43,855 bases of DNA from Dehalococcoidia bacterium (GCA_016927965.1 JAFGLP010000023.1:1-43855), one strand, 5' to 3'. Positions 1 to 8,636 are shown, numbered from the stretch's first letter. A program made the numbers and translations. Notes: generated from the letters alone by a model not told the origin.

Positions 1-172
1 ATATACATTGTCCGGGACTGAGACATACGGGTCTCCGGTTGTATTTGGTTTCCCCTGCGCGATGAGCATCATTAAGGGAAACGAAATTATTTACCTCAAT
101 GAAGAACCCCTGTGGGATGTAGACCATCCGACGGGCGGAGTCGAGATTTATAAGTCTGTTATTAAAGAGTAG
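1..172 (+). CDS. C-terminal fragment of an unrecognised protein
   Basis: An open frame runs from the first complete codon at base 2 to a TAG at 170-172, giving about 56 residues and no start, so the gene begins outside the window. The fragment contains GFPCAMSIIKGNEIIYLNEE and ends in SVIKE. I do not recognise the family. It has no membrane segment or obvious catalytic motif. The next gene (dodecin-like) is about 210 bases away with a possible promoter between, so the two are probably separate transcription units. Confidence 0.5.
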   Translation, partial: YTLSGTETYGSPVVFGFPCAMSIIKGNEIIYLNEEPLWDVDHPTGGVEIYKSVIKE

Positions 173-231
173 ATCCAGTTCCTTTTGTAATTAAGTGTAT
201 TAAGTTGATCAGAGAATCACTTTACTGGCTG

Positions 232-260
232 TTGACATACCGAATCAACTGTATTAGTAC
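232..260 (+). promoter_or_regulatory. Possible sigma70-type promoter upstream of dodecin
   Basis: A perfect -35 hexamer TTGACA (232-237) is followed 17 bases later by TAGTAC (255-260), a poor -10 match. It lies about 120 bases before the dodecin start. The -35 is convincing; the -10 is not. Confidence 0.3.
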
Positions 261-382
261 TGGACGTTTATATATATTCGTACGGGCAAGAGAGGAGGCA
301 GATTATAAAACGTATTGGATTTTTAACTATTTGTTTTGTAATATAAAAGTACAGTGTCCAAATATTTGGAAGGGAGGTTGAG

Positions 383-607
383 ATGCCTGTATACAAAGTT
401 ATCACATTGATTGGAACCAGCCCTAAATCGTGGGAAGAGGCCGCCGCAGCAACTGTCAAAGAAGCACAGAAGACGTTGCGGGGAATGCGGGTGGCCGAAA
501 TAATGGAACTGGATATGCAAGTTGAAAAGGGTAAGCCGATCAACTACCGTGCCAAGGTCAAGATATCGTTTGAATACGAGGCTGCCAAGAGCAAGAGTAA
601 AAAATAA
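383..607 (+). CDS. Dodecin-fold protein lacking the flavin-stacking Trp
   Basis: A 74-residue protein with the dodecin pattern: an N-terminal strand (YKVITLIGTSPKSW), one helix rich in Ala/Glu, then two strands ending in ISFEYE. Dodecins form small hollow dodecamers that store riboflavin, FMN or coenzyme A. The flavin-sandwiching Trp36 of the Halobacterium protein aligns with Val37 here (RVAEI), and Gln55 aligns with Arg56 (NYRAKV). It therefore fits the Trp-less dodecin-like subgroup, and flavin binding is doubtful. The start is supported by GGAGG about six bases before the ATG. The C-terminus is Lys/Ser-rich. It appears monocistronic. Confidence 0.85.
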   Translation: MPVYKVITLIGTSPKSWEEAAAATVKEAQKTLRGMRVAEIMELDMQVEKGKPINYRAKVKISFEYEAAKSKSKK

Positions 608-910
608 CAGAATTTGAATCTACTTTGGATCGCACACCTGTGCCCGGACGGAGCAGGTCAGAATAGACTGAAGCGGTTACCTGTTAGTGGTTGTTGTCGT
701 GCTTAAGGCTCACATTGGGCTGGAGTGCTTCATTCAACCGTTGAATGAAAGCGCTTGAGATTATAAGACTGTTCCATAAAGCGTGGAAGCCTCAATATCG
801 GATTATAATGTATTCAGGCCGCATAGTACCTTATGTGGTTGCAGTATCATTATCTTCACTAAACCGGGAAAATCTTACGATGTGGAGTCCTTTAACCCGG
901 TGTGAATGGA
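608..910. other. Intergenic region with one hairpin, no gene seen
   Basis: About 300 bases between the dodecin gene and the convergent lipoprotein gene. A 61-codon frame at 745-930 has no recognisable protein features and no good ribosome site. The only clear structure is the hairpin at 729-749. No tRNA fold was noticed. Confidence 0.5.
729..749. repeat. Perfect 9-bp inverted repeat with 3-base loop
   Basis: TTCATTCAA (729-737), loop CCG, then TTGAATGAA (741-749). With one bulged base the pairing extends outward by GC. There is no following T-run, so it is not a classic intrinsic terminator. It could end the dodecin transcript by another route, be an operator, or be part of a small RNA. Confidence 0.6.
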
Positions 911-1345
911 TTATTGTCTGGTCACAGTAAAAGAACCGGCATCCATATCGGCACTGAGCACCTGCTTTTCCCTGGTGTCGATCGATAGATTATAGTCCAC
1001 TGAAACTTTGTATTTTCCCAGCAGGGAGAGATCTATTTCAGTGTAGGCTGTTGTGACTACTCCATACGTATCTTCAGCTAATTTTTGTGGGGCTGCATAT
1101 TCCCAGGCAATTCTCTGGTTAATCTCGTTAGTAATTACTGTTGTAATGGCTGTTTCCATAAGCGGATTGTTGCTCACAATCAGCCCTGCCATGCTTTTAG
1201 AGACAGAACCGACATTATTTGCCGTCCATTCTGCGGCAACTTTGCTTGCTGTATCCGCCGGGTCTTCAGGTGCACAGCAGCAAAATATAGCGGTAAGAGT
1301 CAAAAAAAGAAATATATAATTGATCTGAATTTTATAATTCACCAT
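911..1345 (-). CDS. Small putative lipoprotein, unknown function
   Basis: A 144-residue protein starting MVNYKIQINYIFLFLTL, a hydrophobic leader ending in a Cys cluster (AIFCCCAPED) that resembles a lipobox, so an exported lipid-anchored protein is likely. The mature part is mostly polar, with an Ala/Thr-rich central helix region and a beta-rich end (YKVSVDYNLSIDTREKQVL) that may be a small beta domain. I recognise no family. It is transcribed convergently to the dodecin gene and divergently from the Cys-repeat gene at 1600. The ribosome site is weak, so the exact start is uncertain. Confidence 0.65.
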   Translation of the reverse strand: MVNYKIQINYIFLFLTLTAIFCCCAPEDPADTASKVAAEWTANNVGSVSKSMAGLIVSNNPLMETAITTVITNEINQRIAWEYAAPQKLAEDTYGVVTTAYTEIDLSLLGKYKVSVDYNLSIDTREKQVLSADMDAGSFTVTRQ

Positions 1346-1531
1346 ACCAGCCCGTTATTTGCCCCGATCGATATCGTTTCTAAGCTGCATTATATCACCG
1401 GGACGCAGGGTACTGTCGTAATATAAGGATTGTCTTTATTTTTCATTTGCCTGGTCATTAATTGATGCTTTTATCCAGGGCGTAATCAATATTGACATAT
1501 AGGCGAGGCCAGTGGCAGAATAGCCCTGTGG

Positions 1532-1561
1532 TTGTCATAATCTAAAGGTGTATACTATATA
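1532..1561 (+). promoter_or_regulatory. Possible promoter of the Cys-repeat secreted protein
   Basis: TTGTCA (1532-1537), an 18-base spacer, then TATATA (1556-1561), about 38 bases before the ATG at 1600. A second TTGACA lies at 1492-1497 without a good partner. Plausible but not certain. Confidence 0.4.
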
Positions 1562-1599
1562 AGGTTGCCGCGCTATTCAGAGTATGGGGAGGCAGAGAA

Positions 1600-3000
1600 A
1601 TGCGGGTATCTAATTTCAAAGAGTTGAATCATTTTACAGTCATCTACAGGATATTTTTATGCTTAGCAGTGGTTGTGATTACCGTTTTGGGGGCGGATAA
1701 AAGTGCTGCTGCTTCGTCTGCCACGGGGATTCCGCCCGAGATCAAGGCCTTCACTGCTGATCCTTTAACATTGGGGGATGGCGAATCTGCACTTTACAAG
1801 TTCGTGGTAGCGGGTGCCACGAATATGCAGGTTATTGAGGCCGGGGCAGTCATTAAAGAGATCCACAGCCCCCCGGGAACCACCATGCGTGGGTCTGCCC
1901 GCGGCATGACCACCTATGAAATACGAACCGGCGATATGAATACATTTGAGGCCGTCCTGATTGCCGGAAACGGGAGCGGCGAAGTAAAAAAAGCGCTGAT
2001 GTTATCATTTGAAACCAGGCTGCAGCCGGGATCGGATTCACAGGTCCCGCCGGGGTCTGACAACCAGACTGAAGGGCGTACTCCTAAATGGGGCCCCCAG
2101 TCTTCAGGCCCGGCCCCTGCTCCTTATCCGACGTCTTTATCGACTGCGTCTGCCTGGACACCCCCGTTTGCCAGATGCTCCAGCGAATGCAATCGCTGTT
2201 TGCGGCCTGGTGAAGCGGCAGAACATGGTTTTACCAATAGATGCTCTGAGCAACCCTGCTATTACTCCCCTGATAACCAGCAGCAGTGGTATTGCTACAG
2301 CGAACCGGAAACAATATGGTGCTGCCGGGATGGCAAGGTCACTGAGACCACTAAGGAACAGTGCATGCAGACAGGAGGCACTTATTATGCTGCCGAAGCA
2401 GAGGCTGTCAGAGCCTGTCAGCAGCTGGTGGGATGGTACTGCAGCGAGGGTATGGTCTACCATGGCAGCAAGGCGCAGGCCATGCAGGTGGGGGCTACCT
2501 GGTATAGTACGGAGGCTGAAGCAGTGCGGGCCTGTCAGGGCTGGTGCTGCAAGGACGGCAAGGTCGGCCAGACTAACCGGTCGCAGTGTTCCCAGTTGGG
2601 CGGCGACTGGTTCTCCACTCAAATCCAGGCTTTGCAGGCCTGTCAGCAGGCAGGCTGGTGCTGCAGCGGCGGCAAGGTATATCAGTCAACAAACACTCAA
2701 TGCACGCAGCTGGGCGGCACCTGGTATACCACTCAGGTCCAGGCTGCGCAATACTGTCAGCCGGTAACGTACTGGTGCTGCAGCAACGGACAGGTCTACC
2801 AGACTCCCGTTTACACTTCCGGTTGCTACCGGACCCAGGCTGAGGCGGTGAAAGCCTGTCAGCAGACTACTACGTGCTGGTGCTGCGGCGGGGGCAAGGT
2901 GTTTCAGACAACCCAGGCTTCCTGCACCAGGGTCGGCGGCACATGTTACTCCAGCCAGTCGCAAGCAACTGCGGCATGCCGTCAGACTCAACTCAAGTGA
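1600..3000 (+). CDS. Secreted protein with six Cys/Trp-rich tandem repeats
   Basis: A 466-residue protein. Residues 1-40 form a signal peptide (hydrophobic core LCLAVVVITVLG, then AAAS). Residues about 45-145 look like a beta-sandwich domain (PEIKAFTADPLTLGDGESAL onward). A Pro/Ser-rich linker follows at about 145-195, then a Cys-rich segment. Residues 240-466 hold six repeats of 35-39 residues with a WCC..GKV.Q....C...GG.WY.T...A..ACQ pattern. The regular cysteines suggest disulphide-stabilised mini-domains outside the cytoplasm, possibly for surface binding; this is inference. GGGGAGG precedes the ATG by a few bases. The next gene (3069) starts with a similar MR-x-SNF leader and is probably co-expressed. 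I do not recognise a named family. Confidence 0.85.
   Translation: MRVSNFKELNHFTVIYRIFLCLAVVVITVLGADKSAAASSATGIPPEIKAFTADPLTLGDGESALYKFVVAGATNMQVIEAGAVIKEIHSPPGTTMRGSARGMTTYEIRTGDMNTFEAVLIAGNGSGEVKKALMLSFETRLQPGSDSQVPPGSDNQTEGRTPKWGPQSSGPAPAPYPTSLSTASAWTPPFARCSSECNRCLRPGEAAEHGFTNRCSEQPCYYSPDNQQQWYCYSEPETIWCCRDGKVTETTKEQCMQTGGTYYAAEAEAVRACQQLVGWYCSEGMVYHGSKAQAMQVGATWYSTEAEAVRACQGWCCKDGKVGQTNRSQCSQLGGDWFSTQIQALQACQQAGWCCSGGKVYQSTNTQCTQLGGTWYTTQVQAAQYCQPVTYWCCSNGQVYQTPVYTSGCYRTQAEAVKACQQTTTCWCCGGGKVFQTTQASCTRVGGTCYSSQSQATAACRQTQLK
2317..2997 (+). repeat. Six in-frame coding repeats (WCC module)
   Basis: Repeat units begin at the Trp codons at 2317, 2434, 2542, 2656, 2773 and 2878, with spacings of 117, 108, 114, 117 and 105 bases, all multiples of three. 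Units 1, 3, 4, 5 and 6 begin WCC; unit 2 begins WYC and has lost its middle cysteine. Units 3 and 4 look closest to each other. This points to internal duplication with selection to keep frame. Confidence 0.9.
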
Positions 3001-3068
3001 TAGCAGCCATTTGTACCTTTAATCAGGCAGATGGTCCTATTTTGAGGGAGTGAATCTGGAGGAAAGAG

Positions 3069-4850
3069 ATGAGGATATCGAATTTTATAAAGGGCAGGCA
3101 TGCAGCAGGCTTTTTCAGGATATGCCTGGTTATTATTATCGCATTGACGCTGGCAGCAGGAGGCATTGTGGTGGACAGTGCGCCTGCACAGGCCGATATA
3201 GTCGTGAGTCCTGACCCTACAAATGTTTCCTGGCAGGAATGTGTGCATATCGCTCCGATTACATTTACTCACGGACCCTCTGCCAATCCTCCTCCGTTGC
3301 CCGGCTGGCCGCCGGAGGTGTTCTTTTTCTGGACGGTGGGAGCGCTGCCGCCGGGGATCAGCCTGGATACTGATACGGGAGTGCTTTCAGGCTGCCCGGA
3401 CCCGGGTACAGGGGGGACGGCCGGCAGCTTCTCAATCGGGTGTACCGCTCTGGTTCCTGTCCCCTTCAGCCTGGATTTTTCCAGTTCACCTGCTGTTGTG
3501 AACTGGGACATCATTGCTCCCCCGCCCTGTGATATGGTCATCGACCCGGTCTTCTACCCGGTTGCCTGGGAGAATATGCCGTACTCCATGAATATGACCG
3601 TCTCTGGCGGTGTGGGACCTTTTTTCTGGAGCGCGGCTGGGTTGCCGGTGGGGCTTTCAGTTACCGATCCCGTCAACGGTACCATATCGGGCATCCCGGT
3701 ACCGGGCACGTGCGGCATTTACACAGTGACGGCTACCTGCACGGATAACGGTACCTGCTGCTGTCCGCCGGTCGACCGCCCCTTTATCTTTATAGTCGAT
3801 TGCTGGGCCAACTATGTTTTCCTCATCCCTGCTATCAGCAGTTGCGATTTCAATGTTGCAATCGGGCCCGGACTGACGGCCGGTCAGACTCAAGTGTTGA
3901 TTAACGGCCAGTTGGAGGCAACCCTGTCGGGAGGCACATCTGGGACTTTTACGTCGTATCCGTGTCAGAGTAATTTGGTCATGGTCGACGAAACTTTGCC
4001 GGGGACTGATCCCAGTACTAGGTTTGCCGTCGTCGGGCTGAATTACAAAATGGTGAATGACACCGATAACTATGCCTACTTCGATTATGCACGGCAGGTG
4101 CTCATTGAGACTGCCAGCAACCCGGGCGGCATCGTTCAGCCTCCCGGTACCGGCTTTTACACCGTGGGCAGCTCTTTCAGCAGCACTGCCCCCAGTCCCG
4201 TTGATTCCAGCAGCCAGCAAGGAGAGAGATATGTCTTTCGCGAATGGCGTCTGCCTGACGGCAGCCCCAACCCTAATCGTGACCTGTTCTTTACTGTCAC
4301 CAGCCCGGGTATGGCCAGCGCCGAGTACAATACATACTATCTTTTGAACATAGTCTCCGATTATCCAGCCGCTGCCGAGAGTTCCTGGGAATTGAAGGAC
4401 AGCGATGCGGCCTACAGCCTGGCACTGCAGCCGGTGCCAATACCCAATTTCTGGGGGCTGCTGGGCGGGGTAATGAAGCCCGTGAATTCCAGCGGCACCC
4501 ATGTTATGACCGGGCCCTATACGTTGAAAATCCAGTGGGTTTTCGACTATACGGTACCCATTATTATCTTTTCAGTCATTGCGCTGTTGATTATCGGTCT
4601 GGTGGTCTTGTTTGTTATCCTCGGCAAGCGGTCCGGCCGGACCGCAGCGGCTGCAGGGGCGTCCAAGCCGCCGGCCGCTGCTGCGGAAGCTGATACTACC
4701 CCCGTTGCACCAGTTGCAGTTGAGAAGAAGGCTTTAACCGAAGCGGAGGCAGAAGACAGGCCGAACTTCTGCCCGAAATGCGGCGCATCTGTTGAAAAAG
4801 ATTCGGTATTCTGTAAAAAATGCGGAAATAAACTGGTAAAGAATAAATAA
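3069..4850 (+). CDS. Membrane-anchored exported protein with Ig-like domains and C-terminal zinc ribbon
   Basis: A 593-residue protein. An N-terminal signal peptide (residues 1-40) is followed by two putative Ig-like (He_PIG-type) domains, recognised by LPPGISLDTDTGVLSG and LPVGLSVTDPVNGTISG. A longer beta-rich region follows, then one membrane span near residues 498-525 (IIIFSVIALLIIGLVVLFVIL), an Ala-rich linker, and a double-CxxC zinc ribbon at Cys568/571/582/585. The topology would put the Ig domains outside and the ribbon in the cytoplasm. It follows the Cys-repeat gene by 68 bases with GGAGG before the ATG and a similar leader, so the pair may form a surface system. A role in adhesion or sensing is inference. 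Confidence 0.85.
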   Translation: MRISNFIKGRHAAGFFRICLVIIIALTLAAGGIVVDSAPAQADIVVSPDPTNVSWQECVHIAPITFTHGPSANPPPLPGWPPEVFFFWTVGALPPGISLDTDTGVLSGCPDPGTGGTAGSFSIGCTALVPVPFSLDFSSSPAVVNWDIIAPPPCDMVIDPVFYPVAWENMPYSMNMTVSGGVGPFFWSAAGLPVGLSVTDPVNGTISGIPVPGTCGIYTVTATCTDNGTCCCPPVDRPFIFIVDCWANYVFLIPAISSCDFNVAIGPGLTAGQTQVLINGQLEATLSGGTSGTFTSYPCQSNLVMVDETLPGTDPSTRFAVVGLNYKMVNDTDNYAYFDYARQVLIETASNPGGIVQPPGTGFYTVGSSFSSTAPSPVDSSSQQGERYVFREWRLPDGSPNPNRDLFFTVTSPGMASAEYNTYYLLNIVSDYPAAAESSWELKDSDAAYSLALQPVPIPNFWGLLGGVMKPVNSSGTHVMTGPYTLKIQWVFDYTVPIIIFSVIALLIIGLVVLFVILGKRSGRTAAAAGASKPPAAAAEADTTPVAPVAVEKKALTEAEAEDRPNFCPKCGASVEKDSVFCKKCGNKLVKNK

Positions 4851-4882
4851 TAATACCGCCTTTTACAGTGTCTAAATAAGGC

Positions 4883-4925
4883 CTCCGCCGGCCGGAGATT
4901 ATAGCCTGTGGCCTGTAAACAGGCT
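4883..4925. repeat. Two short inverted repeats after the zinc-ribbon gene
   Basis: CTCCG/CGGAG (4883-4887 and 4893-4897, loop 5) followed by AGCCTGT/ACAGGCT (4903-4909 and 4919-4925, loop 9). They lie 30-75 bases after the stop of the zinc-ribbon gene. There is no T-run, so a terminator call is weak. Confidence 0.35.
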
Positions 4926-5107
4926 GCACGGCTCTGTCTCAGCAATACAGCAGCGTAATATCGCTTCTGATTGTTGCGGCTTGCTAATCAACCGGATTTC
5001 TTTGGTGAACAAATTTTACCAACCGGTAGACTATAACCTGGTGTAAGATTAAAATGACTAAGTATATTGTGATCTTTACCCGTATCCGGGCGGTTGGGTA
5101 AAAGCAG

Positions 5108-5593
5108 ATGACCATGAAATTTAAGAAAAGAAAATATAACAGCATCGGGGAGCTTGCCAGCGGCCTCTGGTTTCCGGTTAAAAACAGGAGCAGGTTAAAA
5201 GAACTAAACGATGATGCATTATTATCGCCGGCTTTCAGGGAGAGGCTGATGCTGGCAGTGACAGCAGTAAACGGCTGCCGGTATTGTTCCTATTTTCACG
5301 CAAAGCAGGCATTGAAGAGCGGAATCACTCAGGAGGAGATCGGCAAACTGCTTGCAGGAGATATTAACGACTGCCCGCCGGAAGAGGGAGTGGCAGTGAT
5401 TTACGCTCAGCACTGGGCTGAATCAAATGCACACCCTGATACCGAAGCTGTCAAAAAGCTACAGGGCACCTACGGCCCGGGAAAAGCTGAAGCCATTCAC
5501 CTGGCGCTGCAAATGATCCAACTGGGGAACCTGCTGGGAAATACATGGGACTATTTTTTATACCGTTTATCCTTCGGCAAATGGCGCAGGTAG
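5108..5593 (+). CDS. AhpD-like / carboxymuconolactone decarboxylase family protein
   Basis: A 161-residue all-helical protein with the AhpD-type redox motif GCRYCSYFHAKQAL: two cysteines spaced CxxC followed by a His three residues later. Family members act as peroxidase-associated disulphide reductases or as gamma-carboxymuconolactone decarboxylases; the CxxC..H form favours a thiol-redox role. Two ATGs lie close together (5108 and 5114) and neither has a strong ribosome site. The preceding bases hold an inverted repeat, TTTACCC (75 to 81 of the 5000s) paired with GGGTAAA (5096-5102), ending six bases before the ATG, which might affect initiation. No peroxiredoxin gene is adjacent, so its partner is unknown. 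Confidence 0.8.
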   Translation: MTMKFKKRKYNSIGELASGLWFPVKNRSRLKELNDDALLSPAFRERLMLAVTAVNGCRYCSYFHAKQALKSGITQEEIGKLLAGDINDCPPEEGVAVIYAQHWAESNAHPDTEAVKKLQGTYGPGKAEAIHLALQMIQLGNLLGNTWDYFLYRLSFGKWRR

Positions 5594-5670
5594 CAGCACT
5601 TTTTCATGATGATACCGGCGTTGGAGAGGTGCTATGAAAAAGGCTTTTATATCCTATATGGAGAAATATT

Positions 5671-8463
5671 CTACTCAGCCGTCAGCTCTGCCAGTTGGTC
5701 CAGTACCGATTTAAGCGCGTTCAGCTCCCTGCCATAACCTGCCCAGTCATTGTCCTTAACATACTGCTGCGCAGAGTCGTAGTGCTGCTGGGCCTGCTCA
5801 ATCAGGTTAGCTATCTCCGCGTTTTTAGTTATTGGCGGTCCCGCAGGAGCGTCCTGTTCAACTGTTGCCCCAGCAGGCGGCTCTTCCTCTACTGCCGGGA
5901 CGGATATTGAAGCCGCTGCTTTATCCGGCGTGACCGCAGGACCGAAAATAGCGTCGATGCTTTCCTCCAGTGTTGGCCGCATGGCTATTTTATCACCCGT
6001 AGCCACGATAACCCGCTTGAGTTCCGGCAGTCCTCCTGCCTCTGCCTGGAGGAAAACAGGCTCCACGTACAGATTGGAACTACCCAGAGGTATCATCAAC
6101 AGGTTTCCGCGTATGACCCGGGATCCGCCGCGGCCCCAGAGGGCAAGCTGCTCGGTGATAACCGTATCCTGCTGAATACGGTTTTCTATCTGGCTGGGCC
6201 CGTATACCAGTCTTTCCTTGGGGAAATAATAGGCGATAAGCTTGCCGTAGTTGTCTCCGTCACAGCGGGCAGCAAGCCATCCTATAGTATTGTTCTTATT
6301 AACGGGGGTGAAGGGCAACATGAGAAGGAATTCTTCTGTTTGCTCATCGGGCAGCCGCATGATGATATAGTAGGATTCTATGGTCTGCTCTGCCCCGGCG
6401 TAGACCTCTTTGGGCACAGCCCACAGGTCTTCCTTGTTATAGAATACCCGGGCATCCTTCATATGGTAGCTCTGGTATACTGCTGCCTGGATATTGAACA
6501 TCCCTTCGGGATAGCGCAGGTGTAGCCGCAGGGAATCAGGCATTTGTTGGCCCGGAACAAAGAGACTGGGAAAGATGGCCTGGTAGGTACGGATTAAGGC
6601 ATCCTCTGCGTCCGTAATGTAAAAAGTCACATCTCCATTGTAGGCATCGATAACAGCCTTGACGCTGTTGCGGATGTAGTTTATTTTGCCGCCGAGGGGT
6701 TCGGAGTAAGGATAGCGGTTAGTAACGGTATAGGCATCCTGAATCCAGAAAAGCCTGCCGTCAATCGTTATCAGATAAGGGTCGCTGTCCAGTTCCAAGA
6801 AGGGAGCTATGTGTTTCACCCTGTCGCTGATGTTCCGGTAATACAGCACCTTACTCTCGGCGGTCAATTCATCGCTGATGAGGATATTTACATCACCGAA
6901 CTGCCAGGCATAAGCCAGCCGGTCAATGAAGCCGCCGATATTCACTCCGCCCTTTCCTTGATAGTAACCGTAGACATTCTCGTCCCCCAGGGGATAGTCG
7001 AATTCCTGTGTCGTTGTATTCACAATTACGTAGTTATTGGTCTTTTCCCCGTAGTATATCTGGGGCTGCTCAATATCGAACTTGCCAACGGGAGGAATAT
7101 CTTTCACCATCAATATCGGCAATCCTTCAGTGCTGATCTCATTGACCGGACTTAACGCCAGCCCATAGCCATGCGTGAACTGCAGCTGGCGGTTGACCCA
7201 GGTCTGGGCCTGCTCAGTAAGTTTCTCCGCGGACAGTTCGCGGGCCGACAGCATGACCTGGCGGTATTTGCCGTCGATAACATAGCGGTCAACGTCTACA
7301 TCATGGAAGTCATAGTAGAGCCGAATGGACTGGATCTGGTTATAGGTGTCCTTCAGCGGGCGGTGGTCCCATAGCCTGATATTGCTGATCGTCACATCGT
7401 TGTTGGTTATATCCTGTGGGCTGGGCTCCTTCTCTGCCGGAAAAGACTGCTCTTCGATGTCGTTCAGCGCAAAGGCCTCCCTGGTAAACTGGATATTGTG
7501 CTCGATATAAGGTTTCTCCCGAACGAGTTCATTTGGCTGGACCACTAATCGCTGTATCAGGGCGGGGAAGACACCCCCGATAAAGATCGCAGCTATGATC
7601 CAGGTGCCGACAGCATAGAGCGCCCAGCGGAACTTGCGTTGCCAGATGGAAACCAGGACGGCTGCCATACAAATGAGCACTATGGTGAAAAGGATCCATT
7701 GTGCGGGTAGCCTGGCATGCATATCGGCATAGCCGGCCCCAAAAAAGGCGCCCCCATCTGAGAATAACAGCTCCCAGATGCTCAGCCAGTAGCCCCAGGC
7801 AAAAAGGGCCAGGATAGCTATAACGAGTGCTCCTATATGAGCTAATACCGGCCGGCCCAGGTTGAAGCTGTGTCTCTGTGCCAGATAGCTGAAGAGATAT
7901 ATGCCGGCACTGCCGAGGAGGGTGACTATTAGTGCTCCCAACAGCCAGTCACGCACCACGTGGAAGAAGGGCAAGGAGAAGACATAGAAACCGATTTCCT
8001 TGTGGAAAACAGGGTCGGTAATGCCGAAAGGCTGGCCATTAAAGAACCCTAGAACAATCTGCCAGTTGCCCTGGGCCAGCATGCTAAATATTAAACTGAG
8101 CAGGGCTGTGCCGATGGCAACCATGGCCCATGGCCAGGCACGTACCGTTTCCTTGGGGGTAAGCCGGGCAGCCAGCGCAAAATTGCCGAAAAACAATAAG
8201 AAAAAAACGATGGCCGCAGAAAAGAACAGCAGCAACCTGGTCTGCAGAATTGTGGTATAGACATTGCCGTAGCTGAGGCTGCTGAACCACAGCCACTCAG
8301 TATAGAAATTCTTGGCAATATCCAAGAGAATAAATATGGCAAAAACCACAGCCAGCGCCAGGAATACTATGGTAGTGGTACTTTTGCGCTTGACAGGCGG
8401 CGCAGCTTTCTCCCCTTCATTTTGAGGAAACCAGCGTTGCCATTGTCCTTCAAATGAATCCAA
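5671..8463 (-). CDS. UPF0182 family integral membrane protein
   Basis: A 930-residue protein of the UPF0182 (COG1615) family, normally about 900-1000 residues, so it is full length. The first 310 residues contain about seven membrane spans (for example VFLALAVVFAIFILLDIA and VLAHIGALVIAILALFAWGY). A large extracytoplasmic domain follows, with the family-typical NYIRNSVKAVIDAYNGDVTFY and LPFTPVNKNNTIGWLAARCD. The last 70 residues after a Pro/Ala linker look like a helical or coiled-coil tail (IANLIEQAQQHYDSAQQYV). The molecular function of the family is unknown. The start is a TTG with AGGAGGG five bases upstream. It stands alone, convergent with the AhpD-like gene. Confidence 0.93.
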   Translation of the reverse strand: MDSFEGQWQRWFPQNEGEKAAPPVKRKSTTTIVFLALAVVFAIFILLDIAKNFYTEWLWFSSLSYGNVYTTILQTRLLLFFSAAIVFFLLFFGNFALAARLTPKETVRAWPWAMVAIGTALLSLIFSMLAQGNWQIVLGFFNGQPFGITDPVFHKEIGFYVFSLPFFHVVRDWLLGALIVTLLGSAGIYLFSYLAQRHSFNLGRPVLAHIGALVIAILALFAWGYWLSIWELLFSDGGAFFGAGYADMHARLPAQWILFTIVLICMAAVLVSIWQRKFRWALYAVGTWIIAAIFIGGVFPALIQRLVVQPNELVREKPYIEHNIQFTREAFALNDIEEQSFPAEKEPSPQDITNNDVTISNIRLWDHRPLKDTYNQIQSIRLYYDFHDVDVDRYVIDGKYRQVMLSARELSAEKLTEQAQTWVNRQLQFTHGYGLALSPVNEISTEGLPILMVKDIPPVGKFDIEQPQIYYGEKTNNYVIVNTTTQEFDYPLGDENVYGYYQGKGGVNIGGFIDRLAYAWQFGDVNILISDELTAESKVLYYRNISDRVKHIAPFLELDSDPYLITIDGRLFWIQDAYTVTNRYPYSEPLGGKINYIRNSVKAVIDAYNGDVTFYITDAEDALIRTYQAIFPSLFVPGQQMPDSLRLHLRYPEGMFNIQAAVYQSYHMKDARVFYNKEDLWAVPKEVYAGAEQTIESYYIIMRLPDEQTEEFLLMLPFTPVNKNNTIGWLAARCDGDNYGKLIAYYFPKERLVYGPSQIENRIQQDTVITEQLALWGRGGSRVIRGNLLMIPLGSSNLYVEPVFLQAEAGGLPELKRVIVATGDKIAMRPTLEESIDAIFGPAVTPDKAAASISVPAVEEEPPAGATVEQDAPAGPPITKNAEIANLIEQAQQHYDSAQQYVKDNDWAGYGRELNALKSVLDQLAELTAE

Positions 8464-8636
8464 ACCATCCCTCCTATCTTTTCTGGACTAAAGGAAGCTT
8501 TTAAATAACAGCGGGTTTTTATTTTATTAGGATTGCTGAACGTAATCCGGGCAGATATTTGTGCAGATAATGACGTCTTATGCAATTTAGCATAAAAATT
8601 GATTCAAGTAAACTGAATGAATTTTTAGGTAGTATA

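Noticed and set aside
745..930. A 61-codon plus-strand frame after the dodecin gene
   Set aside because: No ribosome site, no recognisable content, and it overlaps the end of the lipoprotein gene.
2009..2767. A 252-codon frame and several minus-strand frames across the Cys-repeat gene
   Set aside because: They are shadows of a repetitive, stop-poor coding region; the repeats are regular only in the 1600-3000 frame.
3657..4502. A 281-codon minus-strand frame over the Ig/zinc-ribbon gene
   Set aside because: No protein-like features; the plus strand has signal peptide, span and zinc ribbon.
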